From contig OZ242007.1 in NCBI GenBank assembly GCA_965204695.1, forward strand, positions 3,224,001 to 3,288,000: 64,000 bases of DNA, written 5' to 3'. Positions within the stretch are counted from its first letter, which is position 1, and each line of letters begins with the position of its first letter. Origin of the DNA: JAHEKD01 sp965204695 (GTDB taxonomy: Bacteria > Pseudomonadota > Gammaproteobacteria > Arenicellales > JAHEKD01). Both the position numbers and the translations under genes were made by a program. This document shows positions 17,345 to 25,538 of the stretch, piece after piece. The notes beneath the pieces were generated by a model. That model searched no databases. It saw only the letters and a list, made by a program, of their open reading frames with translations, and was not told the DNA's origin.

Positions 17345-17447
17345 GGGTCTGACTCGATTTATAGTTGTAGTGAAATTTGTGTGAAAATTCAAAACAAAGG
17401 ATCGGTGACAAACAGAAATGGTTTGCAATTGCCATCGACACCTACCT

Positions 17448-17840
17448 TTACAGTCTATCCAATAAATCATTTATCAAGTTTTCACGGTCGGTTTTTGCCC
17501 CTTCAATTACCTGCTTAGGGGTGTTGATATCCGGGTCGTATTTGCTGCTCCAAATAAGCATCTCTAGCATGATCGGCTGCATATCTTTGCCTGCTTGAGT
17601 TGGTGCATAAATTTTTTTTCTTTTATCGCTGTTATCGGTTTGTTTGGTGATCAAACCATCTTTCTCAAGCCTTTCCAAACGGCTGGATAAGATATTAGTC
17701 GCCATATTTTCATCTGAATTTAATAGCTCCGAATACGAGCTTTTACCAAAAAAAATCAGATCTCGAAGGATTAACAAACTCCATTTATCGCCTACAAAAT
17801 CCAATACATTGGAGATTGGGCAGTCTGAACGTCTTGGCAT
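17448..17840 (-). CDS. HxlR-family winged-helix regulator
   Basis: 130 residues from ATG 17840 (MPRRSDCPISNVLDFVGDKW). The frame is open 9 codons further, but this Met gives the standard HxlR N-terminus with the conserved Cys of DCPI. The winged-helix core reads VGDKWSLLILRDLIFFGKSSYSELL (beginning), IL SSRLERLEKDGLI and the wing KRKKIYAPT. HxlR proteins are one-component repressors or activators that often sense electrophiles or oxidants through that Cys. It is divergent from the SnoaL-like gene with an 11-bp-arm palindrome between them, which is the obvious operator. Confidence 0.85.
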   Translation of the reverse strand: MPRRSDCPISNVLDFVGDKWSLLILRDLIFFGKSSYSELLNSDENMATNILSSRLERLEKDGLITKQTDNSDKRKKIYAPTQAGKDMQPIMLEMLIWSSKYDPDINTPKQVIEGAKTDRENLINDLLDRL

Positions 17841-17903
17841 ATGGCATCTCGCTTTACTTCTGAACAAATATTTATCTTAAATCACTTGCATTTTGCAATC
17901 AAA

Positions 17904-17934
17904 TAATTTAACTTGCATAATGAAAGTTAAATTA
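17904..17934. promoter_or_regulatory. Operator candidate between HxlR and SnoaL-like genes
   Basis: TAATTTAACTT (17904-17914) and AAGTTAAATTA (17924-17934) are perfect inverted arms with a 9-nt spacer. A second smaller palindrome TTGCA-ttt-TGCAA is at 17886-17898, and ACTTGCAT occurs in both. A spaced two-site layout fits a dimeric winged-helix regulator controlling both genes. Confidence 0.65.
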
Positions 17935-17985
17935 ATGGCTGCCAAATTTAGCGATCAAAGTAATCTAAGCAACCAGGAGTAAAAC

Positions 17986-18465
17986 ATGCCAAATCCCCAA
18001 ATTAATTTAGATTCGTTAACAAAGGAGAATTGGAGTACCGAGGACACCCGTAATGCCGAAGCCGTCGTGGAGTTTGTTCAACTTATCATGAACGATCATA
18101 ATTTCGACGAGATTTTACAGCGATACACAGGCAGTCCCTACAAGCAGCACAATCGCAACATTGCCGATGGTATTGAAGGCGTGGTCAAAACTCTCAGTGA
18201 TTTAGTGAAAAATGCTCCTGAGTTTAGCTATGACGTTAAACATATTTATGTGGATGGCGAATACGTTATCTTGCATTCTCATGCGACACTGAAGGCGAAG
18301 CATCGGGGTGATGATTCACAGGGTCTAAACATTGTCGATATTTGGAGGGTAGTTGATGGCCGTTTGGTTGAACACTGGGATGCTATTCAAGGTATTAGCC
18401 TTTCCATGCGGTTGTACGGGCTATTTTCTGGCGGGAAAGTTCGAAACGGTAATGGAGTTTTCTAA
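17986..18465 (+). CDS. SnoaL-like (NTF2-fold) protein
   Basis: 159 residues. The NTF2-like alpha+beta cone is seen in AVVEFVQLIMNDHNFDEIL, YKQHNRNIADGIEGV, EYVILHSHATLKAK and VDIWRVVDGRLVEHWDAIQ. The histidines and Asp in QHN, HSH and EHWD match the polyketide-cyclase/SnoaL-like subfamily. These are cytoplasmic and often isomerase- or cyclase-like, but many have unknown substrates. SD AGGAG lies 9 nt before the ATG. The gene is the divergent partner and likely target of the HxlR regulator. Confidence 0.75.
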   Translation: MPNPQINLDSLTKENWSTEDTRNAEAVVEFVQLIMNDHNFDEILQRYTGSPYKQHNRNIADGIEGVVKTLSDLVKNAPEFSYDVKHIYVDGEYVILHSHATLKAKHRGDDSQGLNIVDIWRVVDGRLVEHWDAIQGISLSMRLYGLFSGGKVRNGNGVF

Positions 18466-18645
18466 ATACTATTGGATGCCACTCATTCCCTATCAATCTA
18501 AGGATATGTAACTGGGGCGCAACGAACTGCACTGAGTTTGTTGGTCCTGGAGCAGAAATGAGGACTTGTTCGTTTTTCAGTGAACGATCACTTTGACCTT
18601 CTATAATAAGATTTAGTTTGGGCTATTCGACAAAACTATTTAATC

Positions 18646-19083
18646 ATGAAAAAAATACTATTCTTGGTTTTACTTCAGACATCACTATTTAGTTATGCCT
18701 GCGCAATCAGTCCTTTTTATCTTATTACTGAGGATCCGGAGAAATACGCAAACGCCAATAACACCATCTTTTTTGGCAAACTCGTTGATCTGGAAGCGCA
18801 TACAAGTGATTTTGAAACAGCAACATTCAGTGTATTGGAGCGTTTAAAAGGAGAAGTTGCTGACAAAGTGCGAGTGACCAATATTATCGAAAACAATTGT
18901 TCACAACACTTTGGGAAAGTGGGCACAGAGTATTATGTATTTGGAAATGTGAACCCGTCTGGCGATCTAATTGAGTTGACCGGTTTTCCAAGTTTTGTGA
19001 CCAAAAAATACGCTGATGAGAGAGGCTTACTGGATAAACTAAAAACTAGTGTAAAAGGAGTAGCGGCTTTAAAAAGCGAATAA
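18646..19083 (+). CDS. Hypothetical exported protein with a netrin/TIMP-like look
   Basis: 145 residues. The signal peptide (MKKILFLVLLQTSLFSYA) is followed by CAISP at the mature N-terminus, then a beta-rich domain with ATFSVLERLKGEVADKVRV and a second Cys in IENNCSQHF, and YYVFGNVNPSG. The N-terminal Cys plus the beta barrel feel recalls bacterial NTR-like (netrin module) proteins, but this is weak. It is probably secreted or periplasmic. The 180 nt before it hold only a possible -10 (TATAAT, 18602-18607). It precedes a secreted amidohydrolase by 52 nt. Confidence 0.55.
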   Translation: MKKILFLVLLQTSLFSYACAISPFYLITEDPEKYANANNTIFFGKLVDLEAHTSDFETATFSVLERLKGEVADKVRVTNIIENNCSQHFGKVGTEYYVFGNVNPSGDLIELTGFPSFVTKKYADERGLLDKLKTSVKGVAALKSE

Positions 19084-19135
19084 ATTAATCCGATTCGATT
19101 TATCATTGAGAGTCGCTTACTAACTTTGATGTGAA

Positions 19136-20380
19136 ATGCCTTTAAAAACGTTTATTAAGAATTTAGTCGCAACTGCAATAATACTTACTATCTGTTTACC
19201 GTTTTGCTTCGCTAATAACAATATTATTACACTTGTCGGCGCAACTGTTTTCACTGCACCTGATGATGCACCGATAGAAGACGGCGTTGTAATCATTGAA
19301 GCCAACAAAATCAGTCAGGTAGGCTCGTCTGAGCTAATAGAGATTGCAGAAGATTCGAAGGTCATTGACGTGTCCGGCCAGTTTATTACTGCGGGTTACT
19401 GGAACTCACATGTTCACTATACTGGATCATTGCAAGAAGCTGCTGATGAAGATAATGAAACCCTTAGTTCCTTATTGTCCGACATGTTTCTACGCTGGGG
19501 TTTTGTAGGTACGGTTGATACTGGTTCATGGCTGGAAAAAACGTTAACTATTAGAAAGAGAATAAATTCAGGTGACGTTGATGGACCACAAATTCTAATA
19601 GTCGGCGGAAGTTTTGTGCCGGTAGGTGGTAGCCCCTACTATATCAAGCCAATAAGGCTGCCTGAGTTTAAGAGTCCTCAGCAGGCTGGTGGATTAGTTG
19701 CTGATGTGCTGGCCGCTGGTGCTGATGGTATTAAATTGTTTACAGGATCTTGGGGATCACCAAGTAAGGTCACAGTTATGGAAGCCGAGCACATTTTAGC
19801 TGCAACTGAACAAGCTCACTCCAAAGGAGCTTTAGTATTTGCTCATCCATCAGATAGTGATGGTGCCAGAGTGGCGATTGAAAATGGTGTCGATATTCTG
19901 GCACATGCTTTTCCTGCTCAAATTAAAGGACCATGGGATAAAAGCCTTATTGAACTGATGAGTGAAAATAATGTAGCGCTGGTTCCAACGCTAAAACTAT
20001 GGCGTTACGATTTAACCAGAGAAAGTTTTCCTATGCACATTATTAATATGGTTGAACTTGCTGCACTTGAGCAAGTTAAGCTGGCCAGTGAGCAAGGTGT
20101 TACTGTTCTTTTTGGCACTGATGTCGGTTATATGACAGATGCTGATACATCGGAAGAACTTCGTCTATTAGGCTTAGCAGGATTAGATTATAAAGAAATT
20201 CTGGCATCCTTAACCACAGCACCAGCCGGCAGATATGGATTAGCACAATCGAATGGCATGATTAAAGAAAACTACGCCGCTGATATCGTAATACTAAACT
20301 CTGATCCAAGAGAAAGTGTCATGGCATTTGCCGATGTCGACAAAACCATCCGCAATGGAAAAGTTGTTTTTCAACGTTAA
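19136..20380 (+). CDS. Exported metal-dependent amidohydrolase
   Basis: 414 residues with a signal peptide (about 1-26, LTICLPFCFA). The amidohydrolase barrel shows the HxH motif in WNSHVHYTG, a Lys in DGIKLFTGSWG at the carboxylated-Lys position, His in VFAHPSDSDG, His in DILAHAFP and the metal Asp in LFGTDVGYM. All the expected binuclear-type ligands are present. The C-terminal beta sandwich reads NYAADIVILNSDPRE. It hydrolyses an amide or related bond in the periplasm; the substrate is unknown. Imidazolonepropionase- and Xaa-Pro-type secreted amidohydrolases are the nearest in feel. It ends 26 nt before a sulfotransferase gene. Confidence 0.82.
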   Translation: MPLKTFIKNLVATAIILTICLPFCFANNNIITLVGATVFTAPDDAPIEDGVVIIEANKISQVGSSELIEIAEDSKVIDVSGQFITAGYWNSHVHYTGSLQEAADEDNETLSSLLSDMFLRWGFVGTVDTGSWLEKTLTIRKRINSGDVDGPQILIVGGSFVPVGGSPYYIKPIRLPEFKSPQQAGGLVADVLAAGADGIKLFTGSWGSPSKVTVMEAEHILAATEQAHSKGALVFAHPSDSDGARVAIENGVDILAHAFPAQIKGPWDKSLIELMSENNVALVPTLKLWRYDLTRESFPMHIINMVELAALEQVKLASEQGVTVLFGTDVGYMTDADTSEELRLLGLAGLDYKEILASLTTAPAGRYGLAQSNGMIKENYAADIVILNSDPRESVMAFADVDKTIRNGKVVFQR

Positions 20381-20406
20381 AATAGAATTTTTAACTCTCC
20401 TATACA

Positions 20407-21180
20407 ATGAGTAATCATAAACGCACATATATCATTTGTGCCACGCCCAGGAGTGGGAGTACGTTGTTGTGTGATCTTCTCACTGAAACTGGCGTAGCAG
20501 GTCGCCCTGATTCGTTTTTCAATTTTGATGCGTTTGACTGGCCCAACTACTTTAATCTATCAACGGCTAAGTGGAATGATAACTATGATTTTGATCAATC
20601 TTATTTAGATGCGGTGTTGGAATACGGCACAAATAATACTTCTGTCTTTGGTATGCGCTTGATGTGGGAGAGTCTTGGTGATCTTGAAAAAAGACTGGAG
20701 TCGTTTTTTCCTGGCTTGCCAAATGATCATGCACGATTTCGGTCTGCCTTTGGAGAACCGGTTTATCTTTATCTTTGCCGAGAAGATAAAGTTGCTCAGG
20801 CGGTGTCTGATCTGAGAGCTGAACAGACAGGTTTGTGGCACCGTTGGGCTGATGGAACAGAGCGTGAGCGACTGAAATCGTCAGGAAAAGCAGTTTACGA
20901 TGCCCAGGCTCTTGCCCAGCTCGTGGAAGTTGCACACGAGCATGATGCGGCATGGGTTAAGTGGTTTGCTGACAATGAAATTACGCCTGTGCATTTCACC
21001 TACGAATCATTAGCTGTAGATCCGCAAGAAACACTTGCAACAGTTCTATCCGCTCTGGGTCTTGATGCTACTCTTGCTAAGAATATTAAGCCCAAAACAG
21101 CGAAGTTGGCCGATGATAAAAGTCGTGAATGGATTAATCGTTTTAGAGCAGAAATTCAAAATAATCACAAAGCAGGATAA
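20407..21180 (+). CDS. Stf0-family sulfotransferase
   Basis: 257 residues. The N-terminal ICATPRSGSTLLCDLL is the PAPS 5'-phosphosulfate loop, followed by GRPDSFFN, which is typical of Stf0 (trehalose 2-sulfotransferase-like) proteins. A region equivalent to the 3'-phosphate site is near YLYLCREDKVAQAVS, where the Ser follows the Arg-Glu. WHRWADG matches the Stf0 acceptor region. Stf0 enzymes sulfate sugars or small lipids using PAPS; the acceptor is not deducible. The gene stands 60 nt before a VOC gene on the same strand. Confidence 0.85.
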   Translation: MSNHKRTYIICATPRSGSTLLCDLLTETGVAGRPDSFFNFDAFDWPNYFNLSTAKWNDNYDFDQSYLDAVLEYGTNNTSVFGMRLMWESLGDLEKRLESFFPGLPNDHARFRSAFGEPVYLYLCREDKVAQAVSDLRAEQTGLWHRWADGTERERLKSSGKAVYDAQALAQLVEVAHEHDAAWVKWFADNEITPVHFTYESLAVDPQETLATVLSALGLDATLAKNIKPKTAKLADDKSREWINRFRAEIQNNHKAG

Positions 21181-21240
21181 AAAGCTCAATCGGTTTCCTG
21201 CTGTAAACTAGAGCTTTAAAGATTATTTTATTAAATTGTT

Positions 21241-21633
21241 ATGGCAATCGAACCCTTTATCAAATGCAGTGATATCAAAACTTCTCTGCGTTTTTATACT
21301 AAGGTGCTCGATTTTGTTGTTCAGGTGGCGCCTGATCTTGATGAAAATGCTTTTATGTCAAAGTACGCACAACTCAGAAGAGGTGATGACTTGGTGCACT
21401 TGTCATCGCACGAGGGCGATGGTGTGTTCGGGAATTTGATATATGTGCGTGTTAGTAATGTTGAGCAACTCTATCAGGATTATATCGCTCGAGGTTTGAA
21501 CATTGAAAAACCAGATAATTATCCTGCATTAACCATTCAATTAACCGAGCAAACCTGGGGCATGAAAGAATTTTCAGTAAGGGATCCTGATGGTAACAAA
21601 GTTACTTTTGGTCAACCAATAACGAAGACTTAA
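21241..21633 (+). CDS. VOC (glyoxalase/bleomycin resistance) family protein
   Basis: 130 residues. The VOC half-barrel reads EPFIKCSDIKTSLRFYTKVL, GNLIYVRVSNVEQLYQDY and FSVRDPDGNKVTFGQP. The usual metal ligands (a starting His, His in the middle, Glu at the end) are not all present, so it is more like the bleomycin-resistance/antidote branch than a metal enzyme. Cytoplasmic. It is followed 60 nt later by a second, divergent VOC gene. Confidence 0.75.
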   Translation: MAIEPFIKCSDIKTSLRFYTKVLDFVVQVAPDLDENAFMSKYAQLRRGDDLVHLSSHEGDGVFGNLIYVRVSNVEQLYQDYIARGLNIEKPDNYPALTIQLTEQTWGMKEFSVRDPDGNKVTFGQPITKT

Positions 21634-21693
21634 ATTGATAACGTTATTCAATTGCGAGTTAGTTCAACTAAGACATAAAATTCGGAGCGTATT

Positions 21694-22074
21694 ATGCATA
21701 AAAGTCGCTTAGGCGCTGTCATCATCGACTGTCAAATAGATACTCTATTCGATCATGCTGAGTTTTGGGGCGCAACACTAGGCTCTCAACCAGAGTCCCA
21801 GGAAGGTCGGATAAACCAAAAATATGTTCGACTTGAAGGTAATCCCGGTGAAGCACAGGTCATCCTGCAAAAGGTAGATCACCCAAGTCGTATACACATT
21901 GATATTGAAACTGATGATATTGATGCTGAAGTAAAGAGGTTGGAATCATTAGGAGCAGTGGTAATCGAGAGAATGGAAAAATGGGTGGTGATGCAGGCCC
22001 CAAGTCAGCATCGGTTTTGCATCATTAACCCTATTCGGCCAGATTTTGAGGAGAATGCGAATACATGGGGGTAG
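21694..22074 (+). CDS. VOC-like small protein (glyoxalase-like domain)
   Basis: 126 residues. AVIIDCQIDTLFDHAEFWGATLG is the first beta-alpha motif, HIDIETDDIDAEVKRLESLGAV the second module, with DPSRIH before it; APSQHRFCIINP ends it. It belongs to the actinobacterial/gamma VOC subset annotated as glyoxalase-like. Residues that could bind metal are sparse. GGAG precedes ATG 21694. It ends 42 nt before the convergent MBL-fold gene. Confidence 0.7.
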   Translation: MHKSRLGAVIIDCQIDTLFDHAEFWGATLGSQPESQEGRINQKYVRLEGNPGEAQVILQKVDHPSRIHIDIETDDIDAEVKRLESLGAVVIERMEKWVVMQAPSQHRFCIINPIRPDFEENANTWG

Positions 22075-22115
22075 AGATTTCATTGCTTTGTTTGGATTCA
22101 AATAAACAGGTGTGA

Positions 22116-22982
22116 TTAATAGACAATTTCGAATTCACCAGTAATAGATTTATGCATTGCTTGCTTTAACGCTTCAGCAAATTTATCAATATCTTTACGG
22201 ATGATATGCCCGTGACAGGAAGCGAAAATGCGAATATCGAAATCTGTAAACAACTGATCAATCATCGCTAGTATTTTTTCTGATTCACACCAACGTAACC
22301 AAGGGAATGTGTAGCGTGAAATAACAGCGACCTCTCGTATATATTGATCAATGGAATAACCCGATTTGAGCATTTCATCCATAAAGTGAAAGCAGTGTTT
22401 GGGTGCATGCAGATTATGACCCCAATCTACGGGGCAGAAAAAGCCGGTGTGATGCTCATACACCCATTGTGTTAGAGCATGATCTACGAATAAAGGTTTG
22501 ACTATTTCTAGTTTTAGGGTGCCTAGATCAATTTTTTCACCTACATCCAATCGTATTGCATCTTCGAGACCATAGATTTCATAGTGATCACCTTGAGAAA
22601 AGGTCATCACTTTTGCATCAGGATATCGACGACGAACCTGAACGGTATTTCCAGCATGAGGCAATTCGACGTGGCTCAACCAAATGTAATCTAGCGACTG
22701 ATTGCCCAGGACATGTTCGATAGCGGGCACAATAGTTTGATGCTGTGCGGGAGATAGATTATCCAGTAATAAAGTTTTGTCGTCGACGAACAGGAATCCC
22801 GCATAAATCACGTCAATAGCATCAGGGTCAAGTTTTGGATCGATTCTGGCGAACTCAGCTCGAAAGCCTGCATTATGCTGATCAGCGCAATCACCTAGAC
22901 AATGACATAACCAAAACAACTTATCAGTAATCTGTCGTATACCAATGCGGGAATCACCTGAACCTATGATCTTAATGTTCAC
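22116..22982 (-). CDS. MBL-fold protein with HxELPH motif (second copy)
   Basis: 288 residues if started at GTG 22982, which overlaps the stop of the upstream paralogue by 11 nt; a longer GTG start at 23024 would overlap more. The MBL signature reads SHVELPHAGN: His-x-Glu-x-x-His instead of HxHxDH. Later VDWGHN carries the Asp and SCHGHII the last His. The spacing resembles the flavodiiron/ODP branch of the family (HxExDH), with Pro in the Asp position. No flavodoxin domain follows. Cytoplasmic, with four extra cysteines near the N-terminus (LCHCLGDC). Function unknown; it forms a tandem with its paralogue. Confidence 0.7.
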   Translation of the reverse strand: MNIKIIGSGDSRIGIRQITDKLFWLCHCLGDCADQHNAGFRAEFARIDPKLDPDAIDVIYAGFLFVDDKTLLLDNLSPAQHQTIVPAIEHVLGNQSLDYIWLSHVELPHAGNTVQVRRRYPDAKVMTFSQGDHYEIYGLEDAIRLDVGEKIDLGTLKLEIVKPLFVDHALTQWVYEHHTGFFCPVDWGHNLHAPKHCFHFMDEMLKSGYSIDQYIREVAVISRYTFPWLRWCESEKILAMIDQLFTDFDIRIFASCHGHIIRKDIDKFAEALKQAMHKSITGEFEIVY

Positions 22983-23730
22983 AAGAGTTGGATTGGCTAA
23001 TGTTAATGATACTGTCCTTGACACGATTTAGATGTGAGTCAATGTCATTGCGTATGGCACTGCCATGAGTAGGCGCCAGAATATTGATTGTGCGTTTTGA
23101 AAATACCCTGTCTAAATCCGCATTCAATTTTTCTGCATTCACCAAGTGCAAAAATCCAAATGACTCGCGATGGTAATGCTCAAACCATTGTTGAGAAATT
23201 CCACCTTGGATTTCATCACTAAATTGATTTTGATTGGTTTGATCATGTAAATAACCAAAGCCATCGGCAGTGAATAATGTCTTAGTCTGATTGTCATAAA
23301 TCCAGAGTGTTCCCGGTTGATCTTTTAGGATTGCATCTGTAAATGTTAGCTTGCGCTGCCCAAACTTACGAGTTTCTCCTGGGCTTACCTGCATCAATTT
23401 ATTACTGTCAACGAAATAGGGCATTTCACTATAGGGCAACAACACGCTAGAGATAACTACTTTAATGTCTGGCCAGATATCGAGGATTGCGCCCAGATTT
23501 CCAGTGTGAGGCAACTCGGTGTGAGTCAAAAAGACAAATGAAGGAGGGTTATCTTTAAGCAACTCTTGGAGCTCGTCCATGATTTGCCGCTTGTGAATAA
23601 AGCAACCGGTGTCGATCAGAATTGGTTTGCCGTCATTCAGTAGAACATAAACCTGAATTGATTCATAACCGTGTTCACCTGCAATGCTGGTCCCGATTTG
23701 ATAGATGTCTTCAACAACTTGTCGAATCAT
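22972..23730 (-). CDS. MBL-fold protein with HxELPH motif (first copy)
   Basis: 252 residues. It has the same layout as the neighbour: ILIDTGCF strand, THTELPHTGN (His-Thr-Glu-x-x-His), FTADGFGY with the bridging Asp, and APTHGSAIR with the last His. The flavodiiron-type core without a flavodoxin domain points to an oxygen- or NO-reductase-like or degenerate hydrolase, but iron binding is not proven. The two paralogues are tandem and translationally overlapping, so they probably form a heteromer or act in sequence. The gene is 133 nt from an acyl-CoA synthetase, with a 20-bp palindrome between. Confidence 0.72.
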   Translation of the reverse strand: MIRQVVEDIYQIGTSIAGEHGYESIQVYVLLNDGKPILIDTGCFIHKRQIMDELQELLKDNPPSFVFLTHTELPHTGNLGAILDIWPDIKVVISSVLLPYSEMPYFVDSNKLMQVSPGETRKFGQRKLTFTDAILKDQPGTLWIYDNQTKTLFTADGFGYLHDQTNQNQFSDEIQGGISQQWFEHYHRESFGFLHLVNAEKLNADLDRVFSKRTINILAPTHGSAIRNDIDSHLNRVKDSIINISQSNSCEH

Positions 23731-23812
23731 ATTCTGGAAAGTTTTGTTACTAAGCCGAATTGTATGTCAGAAATCTTATTAGTCGATACACATCAATCAC
23801 CAAGAATACTGG

Positions 23813-23832
23813 ATTCCCGCCTGCGCGGGAAT
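23813..23832. repeat. dRS3-like 20-bp palindrome
   Basis: ATTCCCGCCTGCGCGGGAAT, identical to a copy at 47698-47717, inside CTGGATTCCCG...GGGAATGACGA. It falls between the convergent ends of two transcribed genes and could act as a terminator or insertion hot spot. The sequence is the same type as the neisserial dRS3 repeat ATTCCC-N8-GGGAAT (from memory). Confidence 0.85.
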
Positions 23833-23863
23833 GACGAGATGAAAGCTAATGAAACGATAATGC

Positions 23864-25480
23864 CTAACTGTGTTCTCTTAATCGTCGACGTATTATTTTT
23901 CCGGTTGTTGTCATCGGCAGCTCTTTTATGAATTCGATTTCTCTTGGGTATTCATGAGCGGCAAGTTGTACTTTGACCCAGTTTTGAATTTCAGTTTTTA
24001 ACTCATCGCTGGCTTGGTTATGATCTTTTAAAACGATAAATGCTTTGACGATTTCGGTTCGGTCAGGATCGGGTTTTCCGACCACGGCGGCTATTTTTAC
24101 AGCGGGGTGCTTGATTAGTGTATCTTCAATTTCACCGGGGCCAATACGATAGCCGGATGAGGTAATGACATCATCATCACGACCAATAAATTTTAACCAA
24201 CCATCTTCTGTTTTCACGCCTACATCTCCGGTTAATAGCCATTGTCCTTGATATTTATTTTCAGTTGCCTGAAGGTTATTCCAATATCCAAGGAACATCA
24301 CAGGATCAGGCGCACGGACGGCGATATGACCAGATTCTCCATGAGGTTTTATGATACCGTTATCATCAATAACTTCGACTTCGTGGCCAGGTGCCGGGCA
24401 TCCTATGATGCCTGGTTGCGCAGGCATTAATTCGGCACAAGCGGAGACGATCATATTGCATTCGGTCTGACCATAAAATTCATTAATCGATAAGCCGAAT
24501 GTTTTCTGTCCCCACTCAAGCAATTCTGTGCCTAGACTTTCACCAGCACTGGCAATAGTTCTGACATTTAGATTCCAGCGCTTTTCCGGTTCACCAATTG
24601 CACGCATGAGCTTTAAAGCAGTTGGAGGTAAAAATAAATTTCGAACTTGGTATTTTTCGATCAAATCAAAAGCGGCCTCAGCACTGAATTTATCGAATCG
24701 ACAGGCGATGACGGGCACACCGTGGTAAAGCGCAGGCATCAATACATCCATCAAGCCACCAATCCAAGCCCAGTCAGCCGGTGTCCAGATGATGTCGCCC
24801 GGTTCAGGAAAATAATAGTGACTCATTTCCACACCCGGTAAATGTCCCAGCAAAGATCGTTGTGCGTGTAACGCGCCTTTAGGTTGCCCTGTTGTTCCCG
24901 ATGTATAGGTAATCAATGCCGGGTCTTCTGACCTGGTATTGAGAACGCCAAAATTCTCAGACTCACTTTCAATTAGCTGATAAAAATTGCTTGTATTTTT
25001 ATTATCACCATCAATAACTAAAATATGTTCAAGGCTGGGTATGTGGCTGCGAATTGAGTTGAGTTTGTCGGCGCCAATGGTGTTAGTAACAATTACTTTT
25101 ATACCTGCATTTTCAATTCGATATTGAAGTGCATCAATACCGAATAAAGTAAACAAAGGGATGGAAATGCCACCCAGTTTAAAGGTGGCAATATGACTTA
25201 AGGCCGTCTCAACAGTTTGCGGTAATAAAACAGCAGTTCGATACCCTTTTTTTACCCCTAATCCTATAAGTGCATTCGCCAGTTGGTTGGATAATTTCTG
25301 TAATTGGCCATAGGAGTACTCTTGTGGTTGGGAAGGGTTGCTTACGTCAATGATCGCTGTTCGATCAGGTTGTGATTCCGCCCATCGATCGCAGACTTCA
25401 TAACCGATATTAAAGTATTCAGGAATATCCCAAGAAAAACTTTTTACTAGCTCATCATAATTAGAAACTTTTTTTAGCAT
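23864..25480 (-). CDS. Acyl-CoA synthetase (AMP-forming, medium-chain/acetate-like)
   Basis: 538 residues. The ANL fold motifs are complete: TYTSGTTGQPKG (A3, about 191-202), the A5-like NEFYGQTECN, A7 LLTGDVG, A8 FIGRDDDVITSSGYRIGPGE and the catalytic Lys in TTTGKIIRR near the C-terminus. It activates a carboxylic acid to its CoA thioester. The A5 region resembles the medium-chain or acetate-like MACS branch more than the long-chain one. Reads leftwards towards the MBL pair. The start at 25480 is next to a weak upstream region; no operon partner is clear. Confidence 0.85.
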   Translation of the reverse strand: MLKKVSNYDELVKSFSWDIPEYFNIGYEVCDRWAESQPDRTAIIDVSNPSQPQEYSYGQLQKLSNQLANALIGLGVKKGYRTAVLLPQTVETALSHIATFKLGGISIPLFTLFGIDALQYRIENAGIKVIVTNTIGADKLNSIRSHIPSLEHILVIDGDNKNTSNFYQLIESESENFGVLNTRSEDPALITYTSGTTGQPKGALHAQRSLLGHLPGVEMSHYYFPEPGDIIWTPADWAWIGGLMDVLMPALYHGVPVIACRFDKFSAEAAFDLIEKYQVRNLFLPPTALKLMRAIGEPEKRWNLNVRTIASAGESLGTELLEWGQKTFGLSINEFYGQTECNMIVSACAELMPAQPGIIGCPAPGHEVEVIDDNGIIKPHGESGHIAVRAPDPVMFLGYWNNLQATENKYQGQWLLTGDVGVKTEDGWLKFIGRDDDVITSSGYRIGPGEIEDTLIKHPAVKIAAVVGKPDPDRTEIVKAFIVLKDHNQASDELKTEIQNWVKVQLAAHEYPREIEFIKELPMTTTGKIIRRRLREHS

Positions 25481-25538
25481 CTATCATCTTTTAGTTAAGC
25501 CCACATGAGGTAAACTATACAATATAGTGACACATAAA

